Assembly (NCBI GenBank): GCA_016789405.1
Contig: JAEUPQ010000002.1
Coordinates: forward strand, 31,861 to 95,860
Reading direction: 5' to 3'
DNA: 64,000 bases
From: Lysobacteraceae bacterium
GTDB lineage: Bacteria > Pseudomonadota > Gammaproteobacteria > Xanthomonadales > Xanthomonadaceae
This document shows, piece after piece, positions 8,708 to 16,645 of the stretch. The position numbers and the translations under genes are program-made. The notes beneath the pieces are model-generated. The model ran no database searches. It worked only from the letters and a program-made list of their open reading frames with translations, and was not told the origin of the DNA. Each line of letters opens with the position of its first letter. The stretch's first letter is position 1.

Positions 8708-9178
8708 ATGACCCTGCTTCGTCCGTTGTTGGGCGCGATCGTGTTCGCCTCCGGCATCGCCGTCGATTGGCCTCGATTGATGGAGGCCCTGGGACAGGGC
8801 TCGCACGCGATGGCGGCGGGCTGGTTCGGCATTCCCCTAGGCGCCATGGTGATCGCGATGGGCCTCATGATGCCCCTCGCCGGTCTGGGCGCAGCGCTGG
8901 GCGTCGCCTGCCTGCTGCGCGACCGCGAGCCCGCGTTGGCCGGCTCCGCCCATTCGCTGCACGTGCACCTCGCCGCGCTGGCGACCTATCCGCTGGCGGT
9001 GCTGGCAGTTTCGATGACGATGTGGCAATTCGACACTCCGCAGGCCAGCGAGTACGCCCGATTCGGCCAGGCCTTCTTCGTCACTGCCGGACTGCTGGGT
9101 CTGTCGTTGTGCATCTTCGCCGCCATGTGCACGGCCCGCATCCTGCTGAGGCAACCACTGCTGGCCAAGCCGGAGTGA
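8708..9178 (+). CDS. Predicted inner-membrane protein, unknown function
   Basis: 156 residues with four probable transmembrane helices (around residues 5-20, 38-68, 87-105 and 122-148) and little else. No charged active-site pattern or known domain recognised. It lies 45 bp after the SDR gene on the same strand. The call rests on consistent codon use and on the spacing of hydrophobic segments. Confidence 0.65.
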   Translation: MTLLRPLLGAIVFASGIAVDWPRLMEALGQGSHAMAAGWFGIPLGAMVIAMGLMMPLAGLGAALGVACLLRDREPALAGSAHSLHVHLAALATYPLAVLAVSMTMWQFDTPQASEYARFGQAFFVTAGLLGLSLCIFAAMCTARILLRQPLLAKPE

Positions 9179-9257
9179 GCACCGGAGCTGGCGAAACGTT
9201 GCGTCTCCGGCACCGCTGGGGCAACGTATGCGACTCCCCCGACCTCCGGAATGCCCC

Positions 9258-9557
9258 ATGGAACAGGTGCTGACCAGGGACCGCCGCGAAAGCCCCCGCG
9301 TCCCCTACCCGATGAAGGTGTTGATCCAGTACAGCGACATGGCCTGGGTGGCCGACGTCCTGGATCTGTCCGTGGGCGGCTGCGGCATCTACCGGCCGGC
9401 GGGCTGCCTGCTCAATCCCGGGAACGTCGCACAGTTGTTCTTCTTCGAGGGCACCGGCCCGGCAGTGCGGGTCTCGGCCTGCATCGCACGGATCACCGAG
9501 CGCCACATCGGCTTCGAATATCACGAGCCCCAGCACATCCCTCCGACGCCGAATTGA
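9258..9557 (+). CDS. PilZ-domain protein (cyclic di-GMP receptor candidate)
   Basis: 99-residue single-domain PilZ protein. The c-di-GMP-binding signature is visible: an Arg-rich DRRESPRVPY near the N-terminus (RxxxR) and DLSVGGCGI about 35 residues later (DxSxxG). It would sense the product of enzymes such as the GAF-GGDEF cyclase at 3.2-4.3 kb. The ATG at 9258 was preferred because it puts the RxxxR motif at the usual distance. An upstream in-frame ATG at 9228 sits just after a 7-bp inverted repeat (9196-9202/9221-9227). Confidence 0.8.
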   Translation: MEQVLTRDRRESPRVPYPMKVLIQYSDMAWVADVLDLSVGGCGIYRPAGCLLNPGNVAQLFFFEGTGPAVRVSACIARITERHIGFEYHEPQHIPPTPN

Positions 9558-9576
9558 CGGAACGGGCCCTGACGAG

Positions 9577-10404
9577 ATGCCCGAAGGTCCGGAGATCAGA
9601 CGCGCAGCCGATGCCCTCGCCGCTGCGGTGGTGGGCAAGCCACTCGTTCGCGCCTGGTTCTGGACACCAACCCTGCAGCGTCACGCCAAGGGTCTGGTCG
9701 GCCGGACCATCGAAGCCATCACCCCGCACGGCAAGGCTCTCCTGACGCGCTTCGACCACGACTGGACGCTCTACAGCCACAACCAGCTGTACGGCGTGTG
9801 GAAAGTCGCAGCCTCCGGGGAACGCCCCGACACATCGCGGAGCCTGCGCGTCGCGCTGGAAACGGCGGACCGCGCGATCCTGCTCTATTCGGCTTCGGAT
9901 GTCTCGATGTGGCGCAGCGACGAGATCCATGCACACCCATTCCTCGCGAAACTCGGACCGGACGTGCTGGACCCTGCGCTCGATGCCGCGACGGTCGCCG
10001 AGCGCCTGCGCGACCCGCGCTTCAAGGGCCGCGCACTGTCGGCACTGCTGCTGGACCAGGGCTTCCTCGCCGGCATGGGCAACTACCTGCGCTCCGAGGT
10101 GCTGTTCGAGGCGCGACTGGCTCCTGCCCTGCGCCCTGCGAACCTGAGCGCGGCCCAGATCCGCGGGCTTGCGAAGGCCCTGCTCGACATCCCGCGGCGC
10201 AGCTACGCAACGCGCGGCATCGAACCGGCCTCCGGGATGCGCGGCGATTACCTCACCGATACGCCCGACGGGTTCCGCTTCCGGGTGTTCGATCGCGAGG
10301 ACCAGCCCTGCGAACGCTGCGGCTCGCCGATCGTCCGTGAGGAGCACGGTATGCGTCGCCTGTACCTCTGTCCGCACTGTCAGCCCCCTACGCCTGCGAA
10401 TTGA
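9577..10404 (+). CDS. nei: Endonuclease VIII (oxidised-pyrimidine DNA glycosylase)
   Basis: 275-residue Fpg/Nei-family bifunctional glycosylase/AP lyase that removes oxidised pyrimidines. It begins MPEGPEIRRAAD, giving the N-terminal Pro nucleophile (after Met removal) and Glu3, as in Escherichia coli Nei. YSHNQLYGVW and MGNYLRSEVLF also match Nei rather than Fpg. The C-terminal zinc finger has Cys245, Cys248, Cys265 and Cys268. The stop is close to the next gene's possible leader start, so it may be read with the catabolic operon. Confidence 0.93.
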   Translation: MPEGPEIRRAADALAAAVVGKPLVRAWFWTPTLQRHAKGLVGRTIEAITPHGKALLTRFDHDWTLYSHNQLYGVWKVAASGERPDTSRSLRVALETADRAILLYSASDVSMWRSDEIHAHPFLAKLGPDVLDPALDAATVAERLRDPRFKGRALSALLLDQGFLAGMGNYLRSEVLFEARLAPALRPANLSAAQIRGLAKALLDIPRRSYATRGIEPASGMRGDYLTDTPDGFRFRVFDREDQPCERCGSPIVREEHGMRRLYLCPHCQPPTPAN

Positions 10405-10481
10405 CGCGAACTGCGGCGAATGTGCAGGTCGAAACGCCGTGTCACGGGACAGGACAGGCCGTGACCGGTAAGCTTGTCGGC

Positions 10482-11906
10482 ATGGACACCTTCCTGCACG
10501 TGATCGGTGGTACCACCCGCGCGTCGCGCAGCGGCCGCACCCTCGATGTTTTCGATCCGGCCAGCGCCCGCGTCTATGCCCGGGTCGCCGCAGGCGATGC
10601 TGGCGATGCCGCCGACGCCATCGCGGCCGCCCAAGCGGCCTTTCCGGCCTGGTCCGCGCTGCCGCACACCGAGCGCGCCCGCTGGCTGGAGCGCCTGGCC
10701 GATGCCATCGAAGCCCGGCTCGACGATTTCGCCCATGCAGAGGCCCGCGATGGCGGCAAACCCTTTGCCCTCGCCCGCGACGCCGAAATCCCGCGCGCGA
10801 TCTCGAACCTCCGCTTCTTCGCCCATGCCGCGACCCAGTTCGCGAGCGAGTCCCACCACGGCCAGGCCGGCCTGAACTACACCCTGCGCCAGCCGCTGGG
10901 CGTGGTCGCGACGATCTCGCCGTGGAACCTGCCGCTGTACCTGTTCACCTGGAAGATCGCCCCGGCGCTGGCCGCGGGCAACACGGTGGTCGCCAAGCCG
11001 TCCGAAGTCACGCCGGCCACCGCGACGATGCTTGGCCAGGTCGCCTGCGACATAGGTTTTCCCGCCGGGGTGCTCAACATAGTCCACGGCCTCGGCCCGG
11101 ACATCGGCGAACCGCTGATCGACGACCCGACGGTGAAGGCGGTGTCGTTCACCGGCAGCACCGCCGTCGGCCGGCGCATCGCCGTGCTGTGCGCCGAACG
11201 CCTGAAGAAGGTGTCGCTGGAACTCGGCGGCAAGAACCCGACCCTGGTCTTCGCCGACAGCGACTGGCGCGCGAACCTCAACGTGATCGTCCGTTCCGCG
11301 TTCCAGAACAGCGGGCAGATCTGCCTGTGCGGGTCGCGGATCCTGGTCGAGCAGTCCATTTACGCAGAATTCCGCGACGCCCTGGTCGAACGCGCCATCG
11401 CGCTGCGCGTCGGCGACCCGATGGACAGCGACGCGCGCATGGGACCGCTGGTGTCGCAGGCGCATTTCGACAAGGTCGTGGGCGCGCTCGAGCGAGCGAA
11501 GTCCGAGGGCGGTCGCGTGCTCTGCGGCGGCCAGGCGCTGGATCGCCCGGGCTGGTTCGTCGCGCCGACGGTGATCGAAGGCCTCGGTCCCGACAGCGCG
11601 ACCAATCGCGAGGAAATATTCGGACCTGTCGTCACCCTGCAACCCTTCGCGAGCGACGATGAGGCGCTCGCGCTGGCCAATGCCTCGGATTACGGCCTCG
11701 CGGCCTCGCTCTGGACCTCCCGCCTGCAGCGCGCGCACCGTTTCGCCGCGCAACTGCGCGTGGGCATGGTCTGGATCAACACCTGGCTGATGCGCGACCT
11801 GCGCACGCCCTTCGGCGGCATGGGCCAGTCCGGCCTCGGCCGCGAAGGCGGACACGAAGCCATGCGCTTCTTCACCGAACCCCGCAACATCGGAATCCAA
11901 CTGTGA
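10482..11906 (+). CDS. Aldehyde dehydrogenase, probable 2-aminomuconate-6-semialdehyde dehydrogenase
   Basis: 474-residue NAD-dependent aldehyde dehydrogenase with all catalytic elements: SPWNLPLYLFTWK, FTGSTAVGRRI, the general base in LELGGKNPTL, and catalytic Cys281 in GQICLCG. Context gives the substrate: the same strand carries kynurenine monooxygenase, kynureninase, 3-hydroxyanthranilate dioxygenase and ACMS decarboxylase, so the expected reaction is 2-aminomuconate semialdehyde to 2-aminomuconate (NbaE/AmnC role). Hydroxymuconate-semialdehyde dehydrogenases are near relatives. The ATG at 10482 was chosen; a TTG at 10401 overlapping nei would add 27 poorly conserved residues. Confidence 0.88.
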   Translation: MDTFLHVIGGTTRASRSGRTLDVFDPASARVYARVAAGDAGDAADAIAAAQAAFPAWSALPHTERARWLERLADAIEARLDDFAHAEARDGGKPFALARDAEIPRAISNLRFFAHAATQFASESHHGQAGLNYTLRQPLGVVATISPWNLPLYLFTWKIAPALAAGNTVVAKPSEVTPATATMLGQVACDIGFPAGVLNIVHGLGPDIGEPLIDDPTVKAVSFTGSTAVGRRIAVLCAERLKKVSLELGGKNPTLVFADSDWRANLNVIVRSAFQNSGQICLCGSRILVEQSIYAEFRDALVERAIALRVGDPMDSDARMGPLVSQAHFDKVVGALERAKSEGGRVLCGGQALDRPGWFVAPTVIEGLGPDSATNREEIFGPVVTLQPFASDDEALALANASDYGLAASLWTSRLQRAHRFAAQLRVGMVWINTWLMRDLRTPFGGMGQSGLGREGGHEAMRFFTEPRNIGIQL

Positions 11907-11917
11907 CCCATCCTTCC

Positions 11918-12583
11918 ATGACCCAATCGTTGAAAGACCTGCTGCAGAACAACAAGGACTGGGCCGATCGCGTGCGTCGCGAGGACCCGGATTTCTTCAA
12001 GCGCCTGTCGCGCCAGCAGGCGCCGAAGTACCTGTGGATCGGCTGCTCCGACTCGCGCGTGCCGGCGAACCAGATCCTCGGCCTGGACCCCGGCGAAGTC
12101 TTCGTCCATCGCAACGTCGCCAATCTCGTGGTGCATACCGACCTCAACTGTCTCAGCACGATCCAGTTCGCGGTCGACATGCTGAAGGTCGAACACATCC
12201 TGGTCGTCGGCCACTACGGTTGCGGCGGTGTGCATGCCGGCCTGATGGGCACGCGCGTTGGCCTGGCCGACAACTGGCTGCGTCATGTCGCCGACGTTGC
12301 GCAGAAGCACATGCGGCTGATCGAAGTGATCGATACCGAAAGCATGCGCCACGCGCGTCTGTGCGAACTCAATGTCATCGAACAGGTGATCAACGTCTGC
12401 CAGACCACCGTCGTGCAGGACGCCTGGGCGCGCGGCCAGGCCCTGAGCGTGCACGCCTGGATCTACGGGCTGCACGATGGACTGGTGCGCCAGTTGGGCC
12501 TGAACATCGACTCGCCGCAGGCCTTGGCCGAGCAGTATCCGGTCGCCATCGGCACACTGGCCGAACAGGGCCAGGACCTCTGA
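11918..12583 (+). CDS. can: Beta-class carbonic anhydrase
   Basis: 221-residue beta-carbonic anhydrase interconverting CO2 and bicarbonate. Zinc ligands Cys43, Asp45, His99 and Cys102 and the Asp45-Arg47 dyad are in place (CSDSR and GHYGCGG). It closely resembles Escherichia coli Can along its length. A GTG at 11903 overlapping the dehydrogenase stop would add five residues; the ATG at 11918 matches the family N-terminus. In this operon it may handle CO2 released by ACMS decarboxylase, together with the bicarbonate permease two genes on (inference). Confidence 0.95.
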   Translation: MTQSLKDLLQNNKDWADRVRREDPDFFKRLSRQQAPKYLWIGCSDSRVPANQILGLDPGEVFVHRNVANLVVHTDLNCLSTIQFAVDMLKVEHILVVGHYGCGGVHAGLMGTRVGLADNWLRHVADVAQKHMRLIEVIDTESMRHARLCELNVIEQVINVCQTTVVQDAWARGQALSVHAWIYGLHDGLVRQLGLNIDSPQALAEQYPVAIGTLAEQGQDL

Positions 12584-12608
12584 TCGCATCGACTTCGGGA
12601 GCACGCGC

Positions 12609-13043
12609 ATGAACGACAACGCCATCCACGCAAGCGCCGCGCCGAAGGCCGTCGGCCGCTATCCGCATGCACGCCGCGTCGGCGATCTTCTGTTCCTGTC
12701 GGGCATTGGCCCGAGGGATCCGGTCAGCAACGGCATTCCCGGCAACGTCCACGATGCCGAAGGCCGGCTGATCGCCTACGACATCGCCGCGCAGACCCAT
12801 GCCGTGTTCGCGAACGTGCGCGCGGTGCTCGATGCCAGCGGCGCGCGCTGGGAAGACCTGGTCGACATCACGGTCTTCCTCACCGACATGGAACGCGACT
12901 TCCCGGTCTACAACGCGATCTGGGCGGAGTATTTCCCCGATGTCGAAGCCGCGCCCTGCCGTACCACGCTCGGCATCACCGCGCTGCCGACCCCGATCGC
13001 CATCGAACTGAAGTGCATCGCAAGGGCGCCGGCGGCAGGCTGA
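12609..13043 (+). CDS. RidA-family protein, probable 2-aminomuconate deaminase
   Basis: 144-residue YjgF/RidA-fold protein. GRYPHARRVGDLLFLSGIGPR at the start and APCRTTLGITALPTPIAIELKCIA at the end are characteristic; the arginine in PCRTT is the substrate-binding Arg of RidA proteins. In Pseudomonas nitrobenzoate and kynurenine pathways 2-aminomuconate deaminase (NbaF/AmnD role) belongs to this fold. The position between the semialdehyde dehydrogenase and 3-hydroxyanthranilate dioxygenase supports that role over general enamine detoxification. Confidence 0.82.
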   Translation: MNDNAIHASAAPKAVGRYPHARRVGDLLFLSGIGPRDPVSNGIPGNVHDAEGRLIAYDIAAQTHAVFANVRAVLDASGARWEDLVDITVFLTDMERDFPVYNAIWAEYFPDVEAAPCRTTLGITALPTPIAIELKCIARAPAAG

Positions 13044-13044
13044 C

Positions 13045-13998
13045 ATGTCGCTGCTGCTCGACAATCTCGCTTCGCCGGTCGTGCTGGCCTTCGGCCTGGG
13101 CCTGTTCGCGCGCGCCGTGCGCAGCGACCTGGCCATCCCGAACCAGATCCAGGCCTACCTGTCGATCTTCCTGCTGCTGGCGATCGGCCTGAAGGGCGGC
13201 GTCGCGCTGCGCGGACAGGATCCTGCGTCCCTCGCGCTGCTGCTGTCGATGACGCTCGCCGCCGGTGCGGTCACCACCTTCACCGCCTTCGCAGGTGCGC
13301 GCTGGCTGCTGGGCGACCATCGTCGCGAGGCTGCGGCGCTCGCCGCGCATTACGGTTCGGTCTCCGCGGTGACGTTCATCGCCGCAAGCCAGTTCATCGA
13401 ACGCGCTGGCGCACCGGTGGACGGCGTGCTGGTCGCACTGCTGGTCGCGCTGGAAGTGCCGGCGCTGCTGATCGGCCTGGCGCTGGGCCGCAGCACGCAG
13501 GCCAACGCATCGAACCACCACACGCTGCAGGAAGTGTTCACCGGCAAGACCGCGATCCTGCTGCTCGGCGGCCTGGCGATCGGCGCGATCACCGGACCCG
13601 ACGGCATCCAGGCTGTCGACGCGATGTATTTCGACCTGTTCAAGGGCGTGCTGATGCTGTTCATGCTCGACATGGGCATGACCGCCGCGTCGCGCCTGGC
13701 GGAACTGCGCCAGGGCTGGGTGAAGCTCGCGCTGTTCGCGACCGTGCTGCCGCTGGCGCACGGCGTGGCCGGCGTGCTGCTGGGCCATGCCTGCGGCCTG
13801 TCTCCCGGCGGTGCAGCGGTGTTCGGTGCGATGCTGTCGAGCGCGTCCTACATCGCGGCACCCGCGGCAGTGCGCGCGGGCCTGCCCGAAGCCGACGTCG
13901 GCCGCTGCATCACCGCCGCACTCGGCCTGACCTTCCCGTTCAATCTCGCCATCGGCATCCCGCTGTACGCCAGTCTCGCGCAGCGCATCGCCGGTTGA
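13045..13998 (+). CDS. SbtA-like sodium-dependent bicarbonate permease
   Basis: 317-residue membrane protein of the SbtA (DUF897) family with about ten transmembrane helices in two inverted halves. Recognisable stretches are [15 protein letters not shown] near residue 50, [13 protein letters not shown] in the first half, and [17 protein letters not shown] in the second. SbtA takes up bicarbonate with sodium in cyanobacteria; heterotroph homologues are less studied. It starts one base after the deaminase stop. Pairing with carbonic anhydrase in this operon suggests an inorganic-carbon role; export or import of an aromatic intermediate is an alternative. Confidence 0.85.
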   Translation: MSLLLDNLASPVVLAFGLGLFARAVRSDLAIPNQIQAYLSIFLLLAIGLKGGVALRGQDPASLALLLSMTLAAGAVTTFTAFAGARWLLGDHRREAAALAAHYGSVSAVTFIAASQFIERAGAPVDGVLVALLVALEVPALLIGLALGRSTQANASNHHTLQEVFTGKTAILLLGGLAIGAITGPDGIQAVDAMYFDLFKGVLMLFMLDMGMTAASRLAELRQGWVKLALFATVLPLAHGVAGVLLGHACGLSPGGAAVFGAMLSSASYIAAPAAVRAGLPEADVGRCITAALGLTFPFNLAIGIPLYASLAQRIAG

Positions 13999-14026
13999 AC
14001 GCCTCCCGACGAACCGGAGAACCTCC

Positions 14027-14554
14027 ATGCTGCCCAATCCCATCAACCTCCAGGCGTGGATCGACGAGCATCGTCATCTGCTCAAGCCGCCGGTCGGCAA
14101 CAAGTGCATCCACAACGAAGACTTCATCGTGATGGTCGTCGGCGGGCCCAACCAGCGCACCGACTACCACTGGGACGAGGGCCCGGAGTGGTTCATGCAG
14201 CTGGAAGGCGAAATGGTGCTGCGCATCCAGGAAGACGGGAAGGTGCGCGACATCGCGATCAAGGCGGGCGAAACCTTCTACCTGCCGCCGCGCGTGCCGC
14301 ATTCGCCACAGCGGATGGCCGGCGGCATCGGCCTGGTGATAGAGCGCAAGCGCCTGCCGCACGAACTCGACGGGCTGCTGTGGTACTGCGAGCGCTGCAA
14401 CGCGAAGATCTACGAGGAGTTCTTCACCCTGCGCGACGTGGAGAAGGATTTCCCGCCGGTGTTCGACCGCTTCTACCGCTCGCACGACCACCGGACCTGC
14501 AAGGCCTGCGGCCACCTCAACCCGGCGCCGGCGAAGTACGACGCCGAGGGTTGA
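14027..14554 (+). CDS. nbaC: 3-hydroxyanthranilate 3,4-dioxygenase
   Basis: 175-residue cupin dioxygenase that opens the ring of 3-hydroxyanthranilate to 2-amino-3-carboxymuconate semialdehyde. Catalytic iron ligands are His48, Glu54 and His92 ([12 protein letters not shown] and [10 protein letters not shown]). The bacterial rubredoxin-like second metal site is complete: Cys121, Cys124, Cys158 and Cys161. Length matches characterised bacterial enzymes. It follows the permease gene by 28 bp and is the last catabolic gene before the embedded toxin-antitoxin pair. Confidence 0.96.
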   Translation: MLPNPINLQAWIDEHRHLLKPPVGNKCIHNEDFIVMVVGGPNQRTDYHWDEGPEWFMQLEGEMVLRIQEDGKVRDIAIKAGETFYLPPRVPHSPQRMAGGIGLVIERKRLPHELDGLLWYCERCNAKIYEEFFTLRDVEKDFPPVFDRFYRSHDHRTCKACGHLNPAPAKYDAEG

Positions 14555-14608
14555 CCGGCCGGGATGCCCGATCTCGTGACACCGCCCAGCCCCGGCGCTA
14601 TCCTCGCT

Positions 14609-14623
14609 TGGCAATTTTTGCCA
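14609..14623. promoter_or_regulatory. Inverted repeat, candidate ParD operator
   Basis: Perfect 6-3-6 inverted repeat TGGCAATTTTTGCCA, 17 bp before the antitoxin ATG and 55 bp after the dioxygenase stop. ParD-type ribbon-helix-helix antitoxins usually repress their own promoter at such sites. A GGAGG Shine-Dalgarno follows at 14631-14635. No search for further copies could be made. Confidence 0.5.
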
Positions 14624-14639
14624 TCGCCCCGGAGGCCGC

Positions 14640-14882
14640 ATGCCCGCCACGATGAATGTCTCACTGACCGACCCCCTGCGTCGGTTCGTGGAGGAAGAGG
14701 TGCGTGAAGGCGGCTTCGCCAGCACATCCGACTACGTGCGCGAGCTGATCCGCGAGCGCCAGCGTCGCAAGGCCGAAGAAACCCTGCGCGCAATGATCGC
14801 CAGCGGCCTGGGCTCCGGGCCTGCCGAACCGGTCACCGACGCCTTCTTCGCCCAGCAGCGCGAACGCCTGGGCAAGCCATGA
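14640..14882 (+). CDS. ParD-family type II antitoxin
   Basis: 80-residue ribbon-helix-helix protein. The N-terminal DNA-binding half reads MNVSLTDPLRRFVEEEVREG with TSDYVRELIRER following, the standard ParD/CopG pattern. The C-terminal tail would bind and neutralise ParE. The stop overlaps the toxin ATG (ATGA). Preceded by GGAGG and an inverted repeat suited to autorepression. It sits between 3-hydroxyanthranilate dioxygenase and an amidohydrolase, an unusual place for an addiction module. Confidence 0.9.
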   Translation: MPATMNVSLTDPLRRFVEEEVREGGFASTSDYVRELIRERQRRKAEETLRAMIASGLGSGPAEPVTDAFFAQQRERLGKP

Positions 14883-15211
14883 GCTCCCGCACCCTGCGCC
14901 TGCGGCCGCAGACCGCCGCTGACATCGCCAGCCTCGCCGATGCCTGCACGAGAGCCGCAGCCGGGCGTGGCGAGCAATTCATCGACGCCGTCGACGCCGC
15001 GTGCGCGACGCTGTCCGGCGCGCCAGATGCGGGCGCCGACCGTCATCGCCACGTCGTGCCGGAGCTGCCGGCCGCGCTGCGTTCGCTGCCCGTGCCGGGC
15101 TTCGAGCATGTCCTGCTGTTCTACATGTCGCAGGCCGACACGATCGAACTGATCCGGGTGGTCGACACCTCGAGAGGCATGGAGCCGCTGCTCGAAGAGG
15201 TCGCCGCATGA
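14879..15211 (+). CDS. ParE/RelE-superfamily type II toxin
   Basis: 110-residue toxin-fold protein. LRLRPQTAADIASLADACTR begins the ParE-like helical hairpin, and HVLLFYMSQADTIELIRVVDTSRGMEPLL is the typical C-terminal beta-sheet and helix, with the family's late Arg. ParE toxins poison DNA gyrase and RelE toxins cleave mRNA; the sequence looks closer to ParE, but this is not decisive. It overlaps ParD upstream, and its stop overlaps the ATG of the amidohydrolase, so the toxin frame is coupled to an operon enzyme. Confidence 0.88.
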   Translation: MSSRTLRLRPQTAADIASLADACTRAAAGRGEQFIDAVDAACATLSGAPDAGADRHRHVVPELPAALRSLPVPGFEHVLLFYMSQADTIELIRVVDTSRGMEPLLEEVAA

Positions 15212-16572
15212 TCCCGCTGCCATCGATTCGGCCATCGGCATTGCGCCTGGGCACTGCCGTCCTGGCGCTGTGCGCCACCACGACGTTCGCGCAATCGCCG
15301 GCCTCGTCCTCGACCCGGGACGCCGCGAACGCGACACCGCCCGCGATCGTGATCCATGCCGGCACGCTGCTCGCGAATCCCGGCGAATCGCCGCTGAAGA
15401 CCCGCACCGTGGTCGTTCGCGGCGGACGGATCGTGTCGATCGACGAGGGCTTCCGCCCTGCTGCGTCCTACGGCACCGATGCGAAGTTCGTGGACCTGTC
15501 CGACCGTTTCGTGATGCCCGGGCTGATCGACCTGCACATGCACCTGTCGATCTCGATGCATGCCGGTCCGGAGGTCAGCGGCTCGGAAGCGCGGCTCGCG
15601 TTGAATGGGGCCGCGTATGCAAGGCGGCTGCTCGATGCCGGCGTGACCACCGTGCGAGACGTCGGCGACAACGGCGGCACCGTGTACGCACTGCGCGACG
15701 CCATCGCCGCCGGCGACGTGCCCGGCCCGCGCATCTTCGCCGCAGGGCGCGTGATCTCGCGCACCGGCGGCCACGGCGCAAAGCGCCCGGGGCCCACCGA
15801 ACTGCATTTCGAACCCGCCGGCTGCGACGGCGTGGAGTCCTGCCGCCGCGCGGTGCGCGAGAACATCGAAGCGGGCGCGGACTGGATCAAGCTCACCGTC
15901 TCCGGTTCCGGCCGCGAAGCCGGCGGCCGCGCGGATGCGCAGCCGATCATGCTGGCGGACGAAATCGCCGCAGCAAGCGAAGCCGCACGCCGCGCGTACC
16001 GCCCCATTGCCGCGCATGCCCACAGTACGGCCGCGATCAATGCAGCCCTGGCCAATGGCGCGACCACGGTCGAGCATGGGACCTATTTCGATGCCGAATC
16101 CGCGCGCCTGTTCAAGCAGCGAGGCGCCTGGCTGGTGCCGACGGCCTCGGTCGCGGCGTTCGTGCGCTCGCAGCTGTCGATGTTCGCCGGCAATGGCGAC
16201 GTCAAAGGCACCGACGAACTGAAGCAGTGGGCCGACGCCGCCGTGGCCAACCCCGGGCGCGCATGGAGCGCGGGCATTCCGCTGGCGCTGGGCACCGACG
16301 GCGGCCCGAGCTTCGATGCGGACACCACGGCGAAGGAAGTCGGCCTCTACGTCGCCGCAGGCGTGCCCGCCTCAGCCGCACTCGCGGCCGCCACGCGCAA
16401 CGGCGCCGAAGCGCTGGGCATGGGCGATCGGCTCGGCCGCGTGCAGGCCGGCTACATCGCCGACCTGATCGCGGTCGATGGCGATCCGCTCGCCGACGTC
16501 GAACGCCTGCGCACGGTGCTCTTCGTCATGAAGGACGGCGTCGTGCATCGCGAAGTCGAGCGCTCGCCGTGA
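15208..16572 (+). CDS. Secreted metal-dependent amidohydrolase (imidazolonepropionase-like)
   Basis: 454-residue amidohydrolase-superfamily enzyme. A signal peptide (ALRLGTAVLALCATTTFAQ) implies export. Metal-binding elements are complete: His110-x-His112 (DLHMHLS), the bridging Lys in DWIKLTVSGSG, His in AAHAHST, His in VEHGTYF and Asp in LGTDGGPSF. Relatives are Xaa-Pro dipeptidases and imidazolonepropionase-like hydrolases. The substrate is unknown. The ATG overlaps the ParE stop. As a secreted enzyme in a cytosolic catabolic operon it may release peptides or amides that feed tryptophan or kynurenine uptake (inference). Confidence 0.87.
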   Translation: MIPLPSIRPSALRLGTAVLALCATTTFAQSPASSSTRDAANATPPAIVIHAGTLLANPGESPLKTRTVVVRGGRIVSIDEGFRPAASYGTDAKFVDLSDRFVMPGLIDLHMHLSISMHAGPEVSGSEARLALNGAAYARRLLDAGVTTVRDVGDNGGTVYALRDAIAAGDVPGPRIFAAGRVISRTGGHGAKRPGPTELHFEPAGCDGVESCRRAVRENIEAGADWIKLTVSGSGREAGGRADAQPIMLADEIAAASEAARRAYRPIAAHAHSTAAINAALANGATTVEHGTYFDAESARLFKQRGAWLVPTASVAAFVRSQLSMFAGNGDVKGTDELKQWADAAVANPGRAWSAGIPLALGTDGGPSFDADTTAKEVGLYVAAGVPASAALAAATRNGAEALGMGDRLGRVQAGYIADLIAVDGDPLADVERLRTVLFVMKDGVVHREVERSP

Positions 16573-16645
16573 CAACGTCCCAGCACCATTCCTGCCTTCA
16601 CGCCGCGGAGCGCTTGCGCGTTTCCGCACAACGCGGTGATTCCCG

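Noticed and set aside
10401..10481. Longer TTG start of the aldehyde dehydrogenase overlapping the nei stop
   Set aside because: The added 27 residues have no aldehyde dehydrogenase similarity; the ATG at 10482 matches the family start.
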